This document shows positions 1 to 7,598 of a stretch of DNA of 64,000 nt, piece by piece (position 1 is the stretch's first letter; each line of letters begins with the position of its first letter). The DNA is taken from the NCBI RefSeq assembly GCF_019263805.1, contig NZ_CP079195.1:3583001-3647000 (forward strand). The letters run 5' to 3'. Source of the stretch: Polaribacter sp. NJDZ03 (GTDB taxonomy: Bacteria; Bacteroidota; Bacteroidia; Flavobacteriales; Flavobacteriaceae). Under the pieces are notes generated by a model, which saw only the letters and a program-made list of their open reading frames with translations, was not told the origin of the DNA and made no database searches. Both the position numbers and the translations under genes were made by a program.

Positions 1-2
1 AT

Positions 3-305
3 GTTTTAAAACCCTATTTAGAAGTAGTAGATTTCTTTTTGTTTGATACCAAAGGAAAAGAAAGAGGCGGAAACGGAACCAAGTTTGATTGGTCTGTTTT
101 AGAAAAATATCCTTTTGATATACCTTTCTTTTTAAGTGGAGGAATCGGTTTAGAAGATGTAGAGGAAGTACAAAAAATATTGAAATCTAATTTACCAATT
201 TACGCTTTAGATGTAAATAGTAAATTTGAAAGTAAACCAGGAGTTAAGATTATAGAAGAGTTAGAAAAGTTTAAAAGTAACGTCATTACGAATGCAGTGA
301 AGTAA
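3..305 (+). CDS. trpF: Phosphoribosylanthranilate isomerase TrpF, C-terminal part
   Basis: The frame is open from the window edge, so the N-terminal half is missing. The visible 100 residues carry the end of a TIM barrel: the FDTKGKERGGNGTKFDW stretch with the catalytic-loop Asp, then FFLSGGI and the ALDVNSKFE phosphate-binding region, typical of PRA isomerase. The enzyme makes CdRP from phosphoribosylanthranilate in tryptophan synthesis. trpB, a DUF3050 gene and trpA follow in the same direction, which supports the call. The last codons and the stop lie inside an imperfect palindromic repeat (282-347), so the tail of about seven residues is probably repeat-derived. Confidence 0.93.
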   Translation, partial: VLKPYLEVVDFFLFDTKGKERGGNGTKFDWSVLEKYPFDIPFFLSGGIGLEDVEEVQKILKSNLPIYALDVNSKFESKPGVKIIEELEKFKSNVITNAVK

Positions 306-347
306 TCTGCTTATTTGTTAAGAGATTGCTTCGTTCCTCGCTATGAC
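282..347. repeat. Imperfect palindromic intergenic repeat covering the trpF stop
   Basis: The left arm (282-308) and right arm (323-347) are reverse complements apart from a few mismatches and a short indel: GTCATTACGAATGCAGTGAAG against CTTCGTTCCTCGCTATGAC. I recall near-identical elements between genes in many flavobacterial genomes; that is recall, not a search. The trpF stop codon (303-305) is inside the left arm. The transcript could fold into a long hairpin between trpF and trpB. Confidence 0.75.
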
Positions 348-362
348 ACAATTATATAAGAT

Positions 363-1547
363 ATGAAATCAAAATTTCACCCAGACAAAAATGGTTATTA
401 CGGACAATTTGGAGGCGCATTCATTCCAGAATTGTTGTATCCAAATGTGAAAGAATTAGAAGATAATTATATTCAAATATTAGAATCTGATGAATTTCAA
501 GAAGAATACAAATCGTTATTAAAAGATTACGTGGGACGCCCAAGTCCGTTGTATTTGGCAAACCGTTTATCAGAAAAATATGGTGCTTTTATTTATTTAA
601 AACGAGAAGATTTAAACCATACAGGTGCACATAAAATAAACAATACTATTGGTCAGATTTTAGTAGCTAAGAAATTAGGTAAAACGAAGATTATAGCAGA
701 AACAGGTGCAGGACAACACGGAGTTGCTACTGCTACAGTTTGTGCATTAATGGGCTTAGAATGTACTGTTTTTATGGGCGAAAAAGACATTGAGCGTCAG
801 GCACCAAATGTTGCTCGTATGAAAATGTTGGGGGCAAAAGTAATTCCCGCTTTAAGCGGAAGTAGAACGTTAAAAGATGCAACAAACGAAGCAATAAGAT
901 ATTGGATTCAGCATCCAGAAACGTTTTATTTAATTGGTTCTGTAGTTGGTCCGCACCCGTATCCAGATATGGTTGCACGTTTACAAGCAGTAATATCCGA
1001 AGAAATTAAATGGCAATTAAAAGAGAAAACAGGTAAAGAAAACCCGGATACAATTATAGCTTGTGTTGGTGGAGGTTCTAATGCTGCAGGTGCTTTTTAT
1101 CATTATATGGATGACGAAGAAGTCGAATTAATAGCCGTAGAAGCTTCTGGTTTAGGCGTTCATTCTGGTGAAAGTGCTGCCACTTCTCAATTAGGAGAAG
1201 TAGGAATTATACATGGTTCTAAAACTATTTTAATGCAAGATGAATACGGTCAAATTGTAGAACCATATTCTATTTCTGCAGGTTTAGATTATCCTGGAGT
1301 TGGTCCTTTACACGCCTTTTTATATGAAAGTAAAAGAGCCAAGTTTATGGATGCAACTGATAAGGAAGCGCTAGCTGCTGCGTATGAATTAACTAGAATA
1401 GAAGGAATTATTCCTGCGTTAGAAAGTGCACACGCGTTGGCTGTTTTATCGAAAATAAAATTTAAAAAAGACCAAGTTGTAGTGGTTAATTTATCGGGTA
1501 GAGGAGATAAAGATTTAGAAACATATATCAATCATTTAGAAGATTAA
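363..1547 (+). CDS. trpB: Tryptophan synthase beta subunit
   Basis: PLP enzyme that condenses indole and L-serine to tryptophan in complex with TrpA. It has 394 residues, the normal size. The PLP lysine is K91 in HTGAHKINN, the catalytic glutamate lies in AETGAGQHG (about 113), and the phosphate-binding GGGSNAAG loop is present. The start [23 protein letters not shown] matches TrpB N-termini. The stop overlaps the next start by one base (TAATG), implying translational coupling to the DUF3050 gene. Confidence 0.98.
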   Translation: MKSKFHPDKNGYYGQFGGAFIPELLYPNVKELEDNYIQILESDEFQEEYKSLLKDYVGRPSPLYLANRLSEKYGAFIYLKREDLNHTGAHKINNTIGQILVAKKLGKTKIIAETGAGQHGVATATVCALMGLECTVFMGEKDIERQAPNVARMKMLGAKVIPALSGSRTLKDATNEAIRYWIQHPETFYLIGSVVGPHPYPDMVARLQAVISEEIKWQLKEKTGKENPDTIIACVGGGSNAAGAFYHYMDDEEVELIAVEASGLGVHSGESAATSQLGEVGIIHGSKTILMQDEYGQIVEPYSISAGLDYPGVGPLHAFLYESKRAKFMDATDKEALAAAYELTRIEGIIPALESAHALAVLSKIKFKKDQVVVVNLSGRGDKDLETYINHLED

Positions 1548-2338
1548 TGAACTCTAAAATAGCACATATAGAAAATGAGTTGGTGTCTTTAAGAAACGAT
1601 TTAAAGAACCATCAACTTTATAAAAAACTAAATTCTATAGCGGATATTAAAACCTTTATGGAAGGACATGTTTTTGCTGTTTGGGATTTTATGTCGCTTT
1701 TAAAAGCGTTACAAATTAACTTAACAACAGTTTCAATTCCTTGGATTCCGAAGAAGAACACCAACTTAGTCCGTTTTATAAACGAAATTACGTTGGCAGA
1801 AGAAAGTGACGTTAATAAAGATGGTGTTTTAAAAAGTCATTATGAAATGTATTTAGATGCAATGCAAGAAATGAATGCAGATTGCGCTAAAATAGCAGGA
1901 TTTATTGATGAGGTTTCTAAGGGAGAAGACGTTGTAAGATCGATTGAAAAATTATCAATCCATAAAAGTATAAAAGACTTTATAGGTTATACTTTTAAGG
2001 TAATTGATTCAAATGAAGATCATAAAATAGCTGCTTCTTTTACATTTGGTAGAGAAGATATTATACCAGATATGTTTTTAAAAATTGTTGGAGAGACGAC
2101 TTTAAAAAGTAATATAAAGTTTGATAACTTTATCTATTATTTAGAAAGACATATTGAGTTAGATGGAGATGAACACGGACCTTTATCATTACAAATGATT
2201 GAAGAATTATGTGGAGATGATGATAAAAAATGGGAAGAAGTTTTAGAGGTTGCCAAAGAATCTTTACAAGTAAGAATAAACTTGTGGAGTGCTATTGAAG
2301 AAGAATTAAAAAGTAAAAAAGAACCAATTTTAGGATGA
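1547..2338 (+). CDS. DUF3050 family protein within the trp operon
   Basis: This 263-residue protein fits the DUF3050 family, recognised by FMEGHVFAVWDFMSLLKALQ near residues 37-56 and by YLERHIELDGDEHG near 198-211. It appears all-helical, with no signal peptide or membrane segment. Conserved-looking E39, H41, E86, H98, E200, H202, D206 and H210 recall the metal ligands of haem-oxygenase-like diiron proteins; that fold link is inference. Its start overlaps the trpB stop by one base and its stop overlaps the trpA start (ATGA), so it is translated as part of the trp operon. No role in tryptophan metabolism is known to me. Confidence 0.85.
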   Translation: MNSKIAHIENELVSLRNDLKNHQLYKKLNSIADIKTFMEGHVFAVWDFMSLLKALQINLTTVSIPWIPKKNTNLVRFINEITLAEESDVNKDGVLKSHYEMYLDAMQEMNADCAKIAGFIDEVSKGEDVVRSIEKLSIHKSIKDFIGYTFKVIDSNEDHKIAASFTFGREDIIPDMFLKIVGETTLKSNIKFDNFIYYLERHIELDGDEHGPLSLQMIEELCGDDDKKWEEVLEVAKESLQVRINLWSAIEEELKSKKEPILG

Positions 2339-3099
2339 AAAAATTAGAAACAATCTTTCAAGAAAAGAAAAATTTATTATCGATTTATTTTACCTGCGGA
2401 TATCCAAAGTTAGATGATACCACTAAAGTTATTCAAGAATTAGAAAAAAGTGGTGTCGATTTTATAGAAGTTGGTTTGCCATATTCAGATCCTTTAGCAG
2501 ATGGACCAACCATACAAGATAGTAGCCAAAAAGCATTAGAAAATGGTGTAAACTTAGATATTATCTTTGATCAATTAATGACCATTAAAGAAACCAATAA
2601 AACACCTTTAGTTTTAATGGGGTATTTAAATCAGATGCTAAAATACGGAGAAGATAAATTTTGTCAGAAAGTAGTAGCTTGTGGAATTGAAACTGTTATT
2701 CTTCCAGATTTACCAATGGTAGAGTTTGAAAATCATTATAAAGATTTATTTGAAAAATACGGAATTACAAATGTGTTTTTAATTACTCCGCATACATCCG
2801 AAGAAAGAATTAGAAAGATAGATGCGTATTCTAAAGCATTTATTTATGTAGTTGCTTCTGCGTCTATTACTGGTGCAAAAGGTGATATTTCTAATCAACA
2901 AATTGCGTATTTTGAAAGAATTAAAAATATGAACTTACAAAGTAATTTAATTGTTGGTTTTGGTATTTCTGATAAAGAAACATTTACAACTGCTTGTAAA
3001 TATGCAAACGGAACTATTATCGGTTCTGCTTTTATAAAGAATTTAGGAGAAAATGGTATTGATAAAATTGATGATTTTATTAAACCTATCATAAGTTAA
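2335..3099 (+). CDS. trpA: Tryptophan synthase alpha subunit
   Basis: It cleaves indole-3-glycerol phosphate to indole and glyceraldehyde-3-phosphate, and the indole is channelled to TrpB. It has 254 residues, slightly short for the family. The catalytic residues are E45 in FIEVGLPYSDP and D56 in LADGPTIQ. Loop 6 (ASASITGAKG) and the phosphate-binding GFGIS and GSAF motifs are present. It overlaps the DUF3050 gene by four bases and is probably the last gene of the operon. Confidence 0.98.
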   Translation: MKKLETIFQEKKNLLSIYFTCGYPKLDDTTKVIQELEKSGVDFIEVGLPYSDPLADGPTIQDSSQKALENGVNLDIIFDQLMTIKETNKTPLVLMGYLNQMLKYGEDKFCQKVVACGIETVILPDLPMVEFENHYKDLFEKYGITNVFLITPHTSEERIRKIDAYSKAFIYVVASASITGAKGDISNQQIAYFERIKNMNLQSNLIVGFGISDKETFTTACKYANGTIIGSAFIKNLGENGIDKIDDFIKPIIS

Positions 3100-3101
3100 G
3101 A

Positions 3102-3135
3102 AACTCTTAAATATATCTTAAAGAGTGTTTTAAAA
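3102..3135 (+). terminator. Possible terminator after trpA
   Basis: ACTCTT (3104-3109 region) pairs with AAGAGT just upstream of GTTTTAAAA. The stem is short (6-8 bp) and A/T rich. The position right after the last trp gene supports the call, but the U tract is poor. Confidence 0.4.
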
Positions 3136-3186
3136 AACGATAGAAACTTAATAAAGTTTAATTTGGTCATTAAAACCTCGGTAATA

Positions 3187-6100
3187 ATGATTAAAAAGAC
3201 TTTATTTTTTTACGCAGTTTTATTTAGTACAACTGTTTTAATAGCTCAAAGCACCTTAATAAGAATGCCATCTATAAGCCCAGACGCTTCTAAGATGGCA
3301 TTTAGTTTTGATGGCGATATTTGGGTACTCGATTTAGAAACAAATCAGCCTAAAAGGCTAACAATTCATCAAGCTTATGAAACGAATCCTACATGGAATT
3401 CAGAAAGTAATCAGTTAGTTTTTACTTCTAATAGAAGAGGAAATACAAATATTTTTAAAACAGGTTTAAACGGCGGAATCCCTAAACAATTAACCTTCTA
3501 TCCTACAAAAGATACCCCAAGTCAGTGGAATGCTGATGGAGAAATTATATTTTCTAGTAATAGGATTTTTAAAGGAACAGAAAGAGAAACATCAATTTAT
3601 AAAATTAACGAAAACGGAGAAACTCCTAATCGTTTTATGACTGCTTTAGGGAGTCAGGCTTCCATATCGCCTAACGGTAATTTAGTTGCTTTTGTAAAAG
3701 GAACTTGTAGAATTTCTAGAGAAGATTATAACGGTCCTGCACAAAGGGATATTTGGATTTATAATATAAAGACCCAAGAATACCATCAAATTACTACAAG
3801 TAATAAAAACGATCATTCTCCTTTTTGGGATGCGCAAAGTAATTTGTACTATATAGGTGCAGAAAGCGGTAGATATAATATTTATAAAACTTTATTAAAT
3901 ACAAACGGTATTAAAAGTAGTACAGAAAATAAGTTAACAGATTTAAAAGTTAATGGTGTTTTATCTTATTCTGTAAGTAACAATGGTACTATTATTTACA
4001 ACAGCGGATTAGATGTTTTTAAAATAGAAAACGGATCAACATCAAAAATAAACCTAAACTTAGCAACAGATAATAGATTTGAGTTAGAAGAAACTGAAAC
4101 GGTTTCTAACGGAATTAAAGATCTAAGTGTTTCGCCAAACGGAAAATTAATAGCGTTAAGTATTAACGGAGAAATTTTTGTAAAAGAAAATAATAAGGAT
4201 AAAAAGAAAACAAATAATGTTAGTAATAATCCTTTTAAAGACGATAATCCTTTTTGGATAGACGATAATACATTAGGTTTTTTATCAGACAGAAACGGTC
4301 AAAATGAGTTGTATAAAGTTGTTTCTACAGATGATAAAGTAAACTTAAGTAGAAGCTTAAAAACGAAAGTTACAAAACTAACAAAAAGTAAAATTGATGT
4401 TTTTGAACCATTAGTTTCGCCAAACGGAAAGAAAATTTCTTATAGAATTGGTAGAGGGCAATTGGTAATTGCAGATTTAAAAGAGGGTAAATTAACGAAT
4501 ATTAAAAGTTATTCTGATACATGGGCAGCAGCAGAAGGAGTTTCTTGGAGTCCGGATAGTAAGTACATTGCATATTCGCAAGATGATTTAAATTTTGATA
4601 GTGAAGTTTATATTCAATCTATAGAAAATCCATCTAAAAAGATAAACGTTTCTATGCACCCTAGGTCAGATTCTTCTCCGGCTTGGAGTCCAGACGGAAA
4701 AAAACTTTCTTTTGTTTCTAATAGAGCAGGAGATAGAGGTGGTATTAATTATGATACTTGGATGATTTGGTTACAAAAATCTGATTGGGAAAAAACCAAA
4801 ACAGATTTTGAAGAAGGAGATTATTACAGTTCTAAAGAAGATGTTAAAAGTAAGGATGAAAAGAAAGTAGTTGCTGTAAAAATTGATGAAGATAAAATTT
4901 ACGACAGACTTGTACAGTTAACAAATTGGGCAGGTAATGAAAGCGGAAGATTTTTTAGTGCAGATAGTAAGAGTATTTATATTGCAGCTTTAGATGCAAC
5001 AACAGGTGAAAACGGTTTGTATAAATTAGACTTAAAAGGAGGCAAACCAAAATTAGTTAAAGGTGTTGGTGGTTTACGTGGTTATAGTTTACATAAGGAC
5101 GACTTATATTATGCTGCATCAGGAAAATTAAAGTCTTTAAACTTAAAGTCTGATAAGGTTTTATCTTTTTCTCATTCTGCTACGTATACAACGAACTTTA
5201 GTAAACTAAATGAACAAGTTTTTGAAGAAGGTGTTAGAGCAATTACTGCAGGTTTTTATGATCCTAAGTTTCATGGGTATAATTGGGATGAAATTGTAGA
5301 AAGATACCGACCAATGGTTTTGGCTGCCCAAAGTAAACATGACTATTCTTTTATGTTTAACAACATGTTAGGGCAATTAAATGCAAGTCATATGGGATAT
5401 AGAGGTAAAACGCTAGAAAAAGTTTCTAATGATAATGTTGGTCTATTAGGTTTAGATGTTTCTAATGTAAAAAGTGGAGTGAAAATAAACTTTATTTTAC
5501 CAAATTCTGCAGCAACAAAAACAGCAGTTTCTTTACAAAAAGGAGATATTATTACAAGTGTAAATGGAAAAGAGATTAAAGAAAACACCAACTTTTATAG
5601 TTTATTAAAAAACACTTCTGAAAACGAAATCTTATTAACTTTAGCAGATAAAAGAGAAGTTGTAGTAAGAACAGAATCTACAGGAACTATAAGAGATTTA
5701 CGTTATGAAGAATGGATAAACTCTAGAAAAAAGTTAGTTGATGAATATTCTAACGGACAACTAGGTTATATTCATATACAAGGAATGAATTTACCAAGTT
5801 TTGAGCGTTTTGAAAGAGAGTTAAAAGCAAGTGGTTATGGTAAAAAAGGAATTGTAATAGATGTTAGGAATAATGGTGGTGGTTGGACTACAGATCGTTT
5901 AATGGCTGTTTTAACAGTGCAACAACATTCTTACACTGTACCAAGAGGCGCAACTGATAATTTACAAAGAGATAACAAAAAATTCTCTGGTAATTATCCT
6001 TTTAACGAAAGAGCTTTATTGGCTGTAAATACAAAGCCTTTAGTAGCTTTAACAAATGAAAGTAGTTATTCTAATGCCGAAATTTTTGCACACGCATTTA

Positions 6101-6354
6101 AAAGTTTTAAGTTAGGTAAAGTAGTAGGACAACCAACTTTTGGAGCTGTAATTTCTACGGGGTCTCAAAGATTACAAGACGGTTCTATTAGAATGCCTTA
6201 TAGAGCTTGGTATGTTAAAGAATCTGGTATGAATATGGAAAATGGACCTGCAGTGCCAGATATTTTAGTACAAAATAAACCGGGATGGAAAGCAAGGGGA
6301 GAAGATGATCAGTTAAAGAAAGCTGTAGAGGTTTTATTACAAGACTTAAATTAA
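3187..6354 (+). CDS. Tricorn-like S41 peptidase, secreted
   Basis: A protein of about 1055 residues from the ATG at 3187. An in-frame TTG 24 bases upstream is less likely because the signal peptide MIKKTLFFYAVLFSTTVLIAQS begins at this ATG. Order of parts: signal peptide; two beta-propeller regions of WD40/PD40-like repeats (SPDGKKLSF, SPNGKLIAL, to about 650); a tricorn core with a PDZ domain (about 755-835); and an S41 serine-protease domain. Catalytic candidates by alignment to Thermoplasma tricorn are H735 (ASHMGY), S962 (SYSNAE) and E1018 (MENGPAVPD). It probably degrades peptides in the periplasm or at the envelope. It is unlinked in function to trpA, 63 bases away. Confidence 0.93.
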   Translation: MIKKTLFFYAVLFSTTVLIAQSTLIRMPSISPDASKMAFSFDGDIWVLDLETNQPKRLTIHQAYETNPTWNSESNQLVFTSNRRGNTNIFKTGLNGGIPKQLTFYPTKDTPSQWNADGEIIFSSNRIFKGTERETSIYKINENGETPNRFMTALGSQASISPNGNLVAFVKGTCRISREDYNGPAQRDIWIYNIKTQEYHQITTSNKNDHSPFWDAQSNLYYIGAESGRYNIYKTLLNTNGIKSSTENKLTDLKVNGVLSYSVSNNGTIIYNSGLDVFKIENGSTSKINLNLATDNRFELEETETVSNGIKDLSVSPNGKLIALSINGEIFVKENNKDKKKTNNVSNNPFKDDNPFWIDDNTLGFLSDRNGQNELYKVVSTDDKVNLSRSLKTKVTKLTKSKIDVFEPLVSPNGKKISYRIGRGQLVIADLKEGKLTNIKSYSDTWAAAEGVSWSPDSKYIAYSQDDLNFDSEVYIQSIENPSKKINVSMHPRSDSSPAWSPDGKKLSFVSNRAGDRGGINYDTWMIWLQKSDWEKTKTDFEEGDYYSSKEDVKSKDEKKVVAVKIDEDKIYDRLVQLTNWAGNESGRFFSADSKSIYIAALDATTGENGLYKLDLKGGKPKLVKGVGGLRGYSLHKDDLYYAASGKLKSLNLKSDKVLSFSHSATYTTNFSKLNEQVFEEGVRAITAGFYDPKFHGYNWDEIVERYRPMVLAAQSKHDYSFMFNNMLGQLNASHMGYRGKTLEKVSNDNVGLLGLDVSNVKSGVKINFILPNSAATKTAVSLQKGDIITSVNGKEIKENTNFYSLLKNTSENEILLTLADKREVVVRTESTGTIRDLRYEEWINSRKKLVDEYSNGQLGYIHIQGMNLPSFERFERELKASGYGKKGIVIDVRNNGGGWTTDRLMAVLTVQQHSYTVPRGATDNLQRDNKKFSGNYPFNERALLAVNTKPLVALTNESSYSNAEIFAHAFKSFKLGKVVGQPTFGAVISTGSQRLQDGSIRMPYRAWYVKESGMNMENGPAVPDILVQNKPGWKARGEDDQLKKAVEVLLQDLN

Positions 6355-6380
6355 AGAATAAATGATAAGCATAAAAAAAA

Positions 6381-6408
6381 GCGAAACTTATTAAGTTTCG
6401 CTTTTTTT
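6381..6408. terminator. Bidirectional terminator between convergent genes
   Basis: GCGAAACTTA pairs with TAAGTTTCGC. The hairpin is flanked by an A run on the left and a T run on the right, so it can end transcription from both the tricorn gene and the convergent FKBP gene. Confidence 0.9.
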
Positions 6409-6426
6409 ATGTGATATAAATTTAGT

Positions 6427-6888
6427 CTAGTTATTAACGCTAATTAGGTTAATATCAAATACTAAAACAGAACCTCCAGGAATACCTCTATAATTATTTA
6501 TTCCATAACCTAAATTATATGGAACTATTAAAAGACCTTCACCACCTTCTTTAAAAAGTTGTATACCTTCTGTCCAACCACTAATTACTTGGTTCAAATC
6601 AAAAGAAATTCCGTTAGAATCACTTTGGTCAAATACAGATTCATTTAAGTAGTATCCTTTATATGCTACAGTTACATTAGATGAGCTTGTAGGCCTAGTT
6701 CCTTCTCCTTCACTGTTAATAACATAATATAAACCAGACTCAGTTTTTGTAGCATCTAAATTATTGTCTTCAATGTATTTTAATATATCAACTTCTGTTT
6801 GAGGTTCAGGTTGAATTACTTCATTTTCTGAATCTATACAAGAAGTAAAAAGCACTATTGATAAAAATAAATATAAATAGGATTTCAT
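6427..6888 (-). CDS. FKBP-type peptidyl-prolyl isomerase, lipoprotein
   Basis: A 153-residue protein with lipoprotein signal MKSYLYLFLSIVLFTSC; the lipobox cysteine is C17. A single FKBP domain follows from about residue 60: VTVAYKGYYLNESVFDQS, then VISGWTEGIQLFKEGGEGLLIVPYNLGYG. The domain runs to IPGGSVLVFDINL, the usual FKBP end. It probably catalyses proline isomerisation in proteins folding outside the cytoplasm. The gene is monocistronic and convergent with the tricorn gene. Confidence 0.93.
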   Translation of the reverse strand: MKSYLYLFLSIVLFTSCIDSENEVIQPEPQTEVDILKYIEDNNLDATKTESGLYYVINSEGEGTRPTSSSNVTVAYKGYYLNESVFDQSDSNGISFDLNQVISGWTEGIQLFKEGGEGLLIVPYNLGYGINNYRGIPGGSVLVFDINLISVNN

Positions 6889-6999
6889 GGTTCGTTTTTT
6901 TATTTAGGCGAATATAAAAGAAATACAAATCATTATATAATTTAACAATGGAAACTATTCATTATTTTAGTTATATTAAGGCTCTAAATTAGAATAATT

Positions 7000-7233
7000 A
7001 TGAAATTACCAAAAAGAGCTGGAGATAAATCTATAGCAGTTGAATTAGAAGAAGGAAAAAACTATGCATGGTGTACTTGTGGTTTGTCAGAAAACCAACC
7101 TTTATGCGATGGGAAACATAGAGGAACCGGTATGAGTCCGAATGTATTTACTGCCGAAAAAACAGAAACAAGAAATTTATGTACTTGTAAATTAACGAGC
7201 AATGGTCCTTTTTGTGATGGTTCTCATAAATAA
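7000..7233 (+). CDS. Small protein with two CDGSH iron-sulfur domains
   Basis: A 77-residue protein with two C-x-C...CDG-x-H clusters: CTCGLSENQPLCDGKH and CTCKLTSNGPFCDGSH. Each cluster gives the three Cys and one His that hold a redox-active [2Fe-2S] centre in the CDGSH (mitoNEET-type) family. It has no signal peptide or membrane anchor, so it is likely cytosolic. The partner is unknown and it stands alone between unrelated genes. Confidence 0.93.
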   Translation: MKLPKRAGDKSIAVELEEGKNYAWCTCGLSENQPLCDGKHRGTGMSPNVFTAEKTETRNLCTCKLTSNGPFCDGSHK

Positions 7234-7244
7234 TAATAATAATA

Positions 7245-7372
7245 AGGCTGTCTAAAAAGCAATAAACCTTGTCATGCTGAACTTGTTTCAGTCTCTTAAC
7301 TTACTGAAATTCAATCTTCATAAGAATCTGAAATAAATTCAGATTGACAAAAATTCACTTTTTAGACAACCT
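7245..7372. repeat. MITE-like palindromic element with terminal inverted repeats
   Basis: The outer arms AGGCTGTCTAAAAAGC (7245-7260) and ACTTTTTAGACAACCT (7357-7372) are inverted repeats matching at 14 of 16 bases. A second inner pair (7270-7291 and 7328-7349; core TGTCATGCTGAACTTG against CAGATTGACA) nests inside, so the whole 128 bases fold back. There is no coding capacity and no clear target-site duplication. It could be a non-autonomous transposon remnant. Confidence 0.65.
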
Positions 7373-7574
7373 CATTTATTTTATAGTAAACAAACCTATT
7401 TCTCATATAATTTTGTTTACAAGTGTTTTTACTTAGTTATAATTTAATATAAAAAAAACACTAGTTTATTGGTGTATTATTCTCTTTTATATACGAGACT
7501 CTCTCTTTTATTCTGATCATTATTTTTTAAAATTTAATTACCTTATAATTAATAGGTTTAGATAAAAATCTTCT

Positions 7575-7582
7575 TAAATTTG
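7575..7582 (+). promoter_or_regulatory. TAnnTTTG -7 element before the FUSC gene
   Basis: TAAATTTG is a full match to the Bacteroidota -7 consensus, 17 bases before the ATG at 7599. The -33 region (about 7555) has only a weak TT-rich match. Confidence 0.5.
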
Positions 7583-7598
7583 AATATTAATTTCATTT

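Larger units (their letters stand above)
7234..7598. other. Gene-free stretch with MITE-like palindrome and FUSC promoter
   Basis: No ORF is supported here. It holds a 128-base imperfect palindrome (7245-7372, listed separately), a short TAA tandem run just before it (about 7231-7245), and a candidate promoter for the downstream gene near 7575. Confidence 0.8.
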
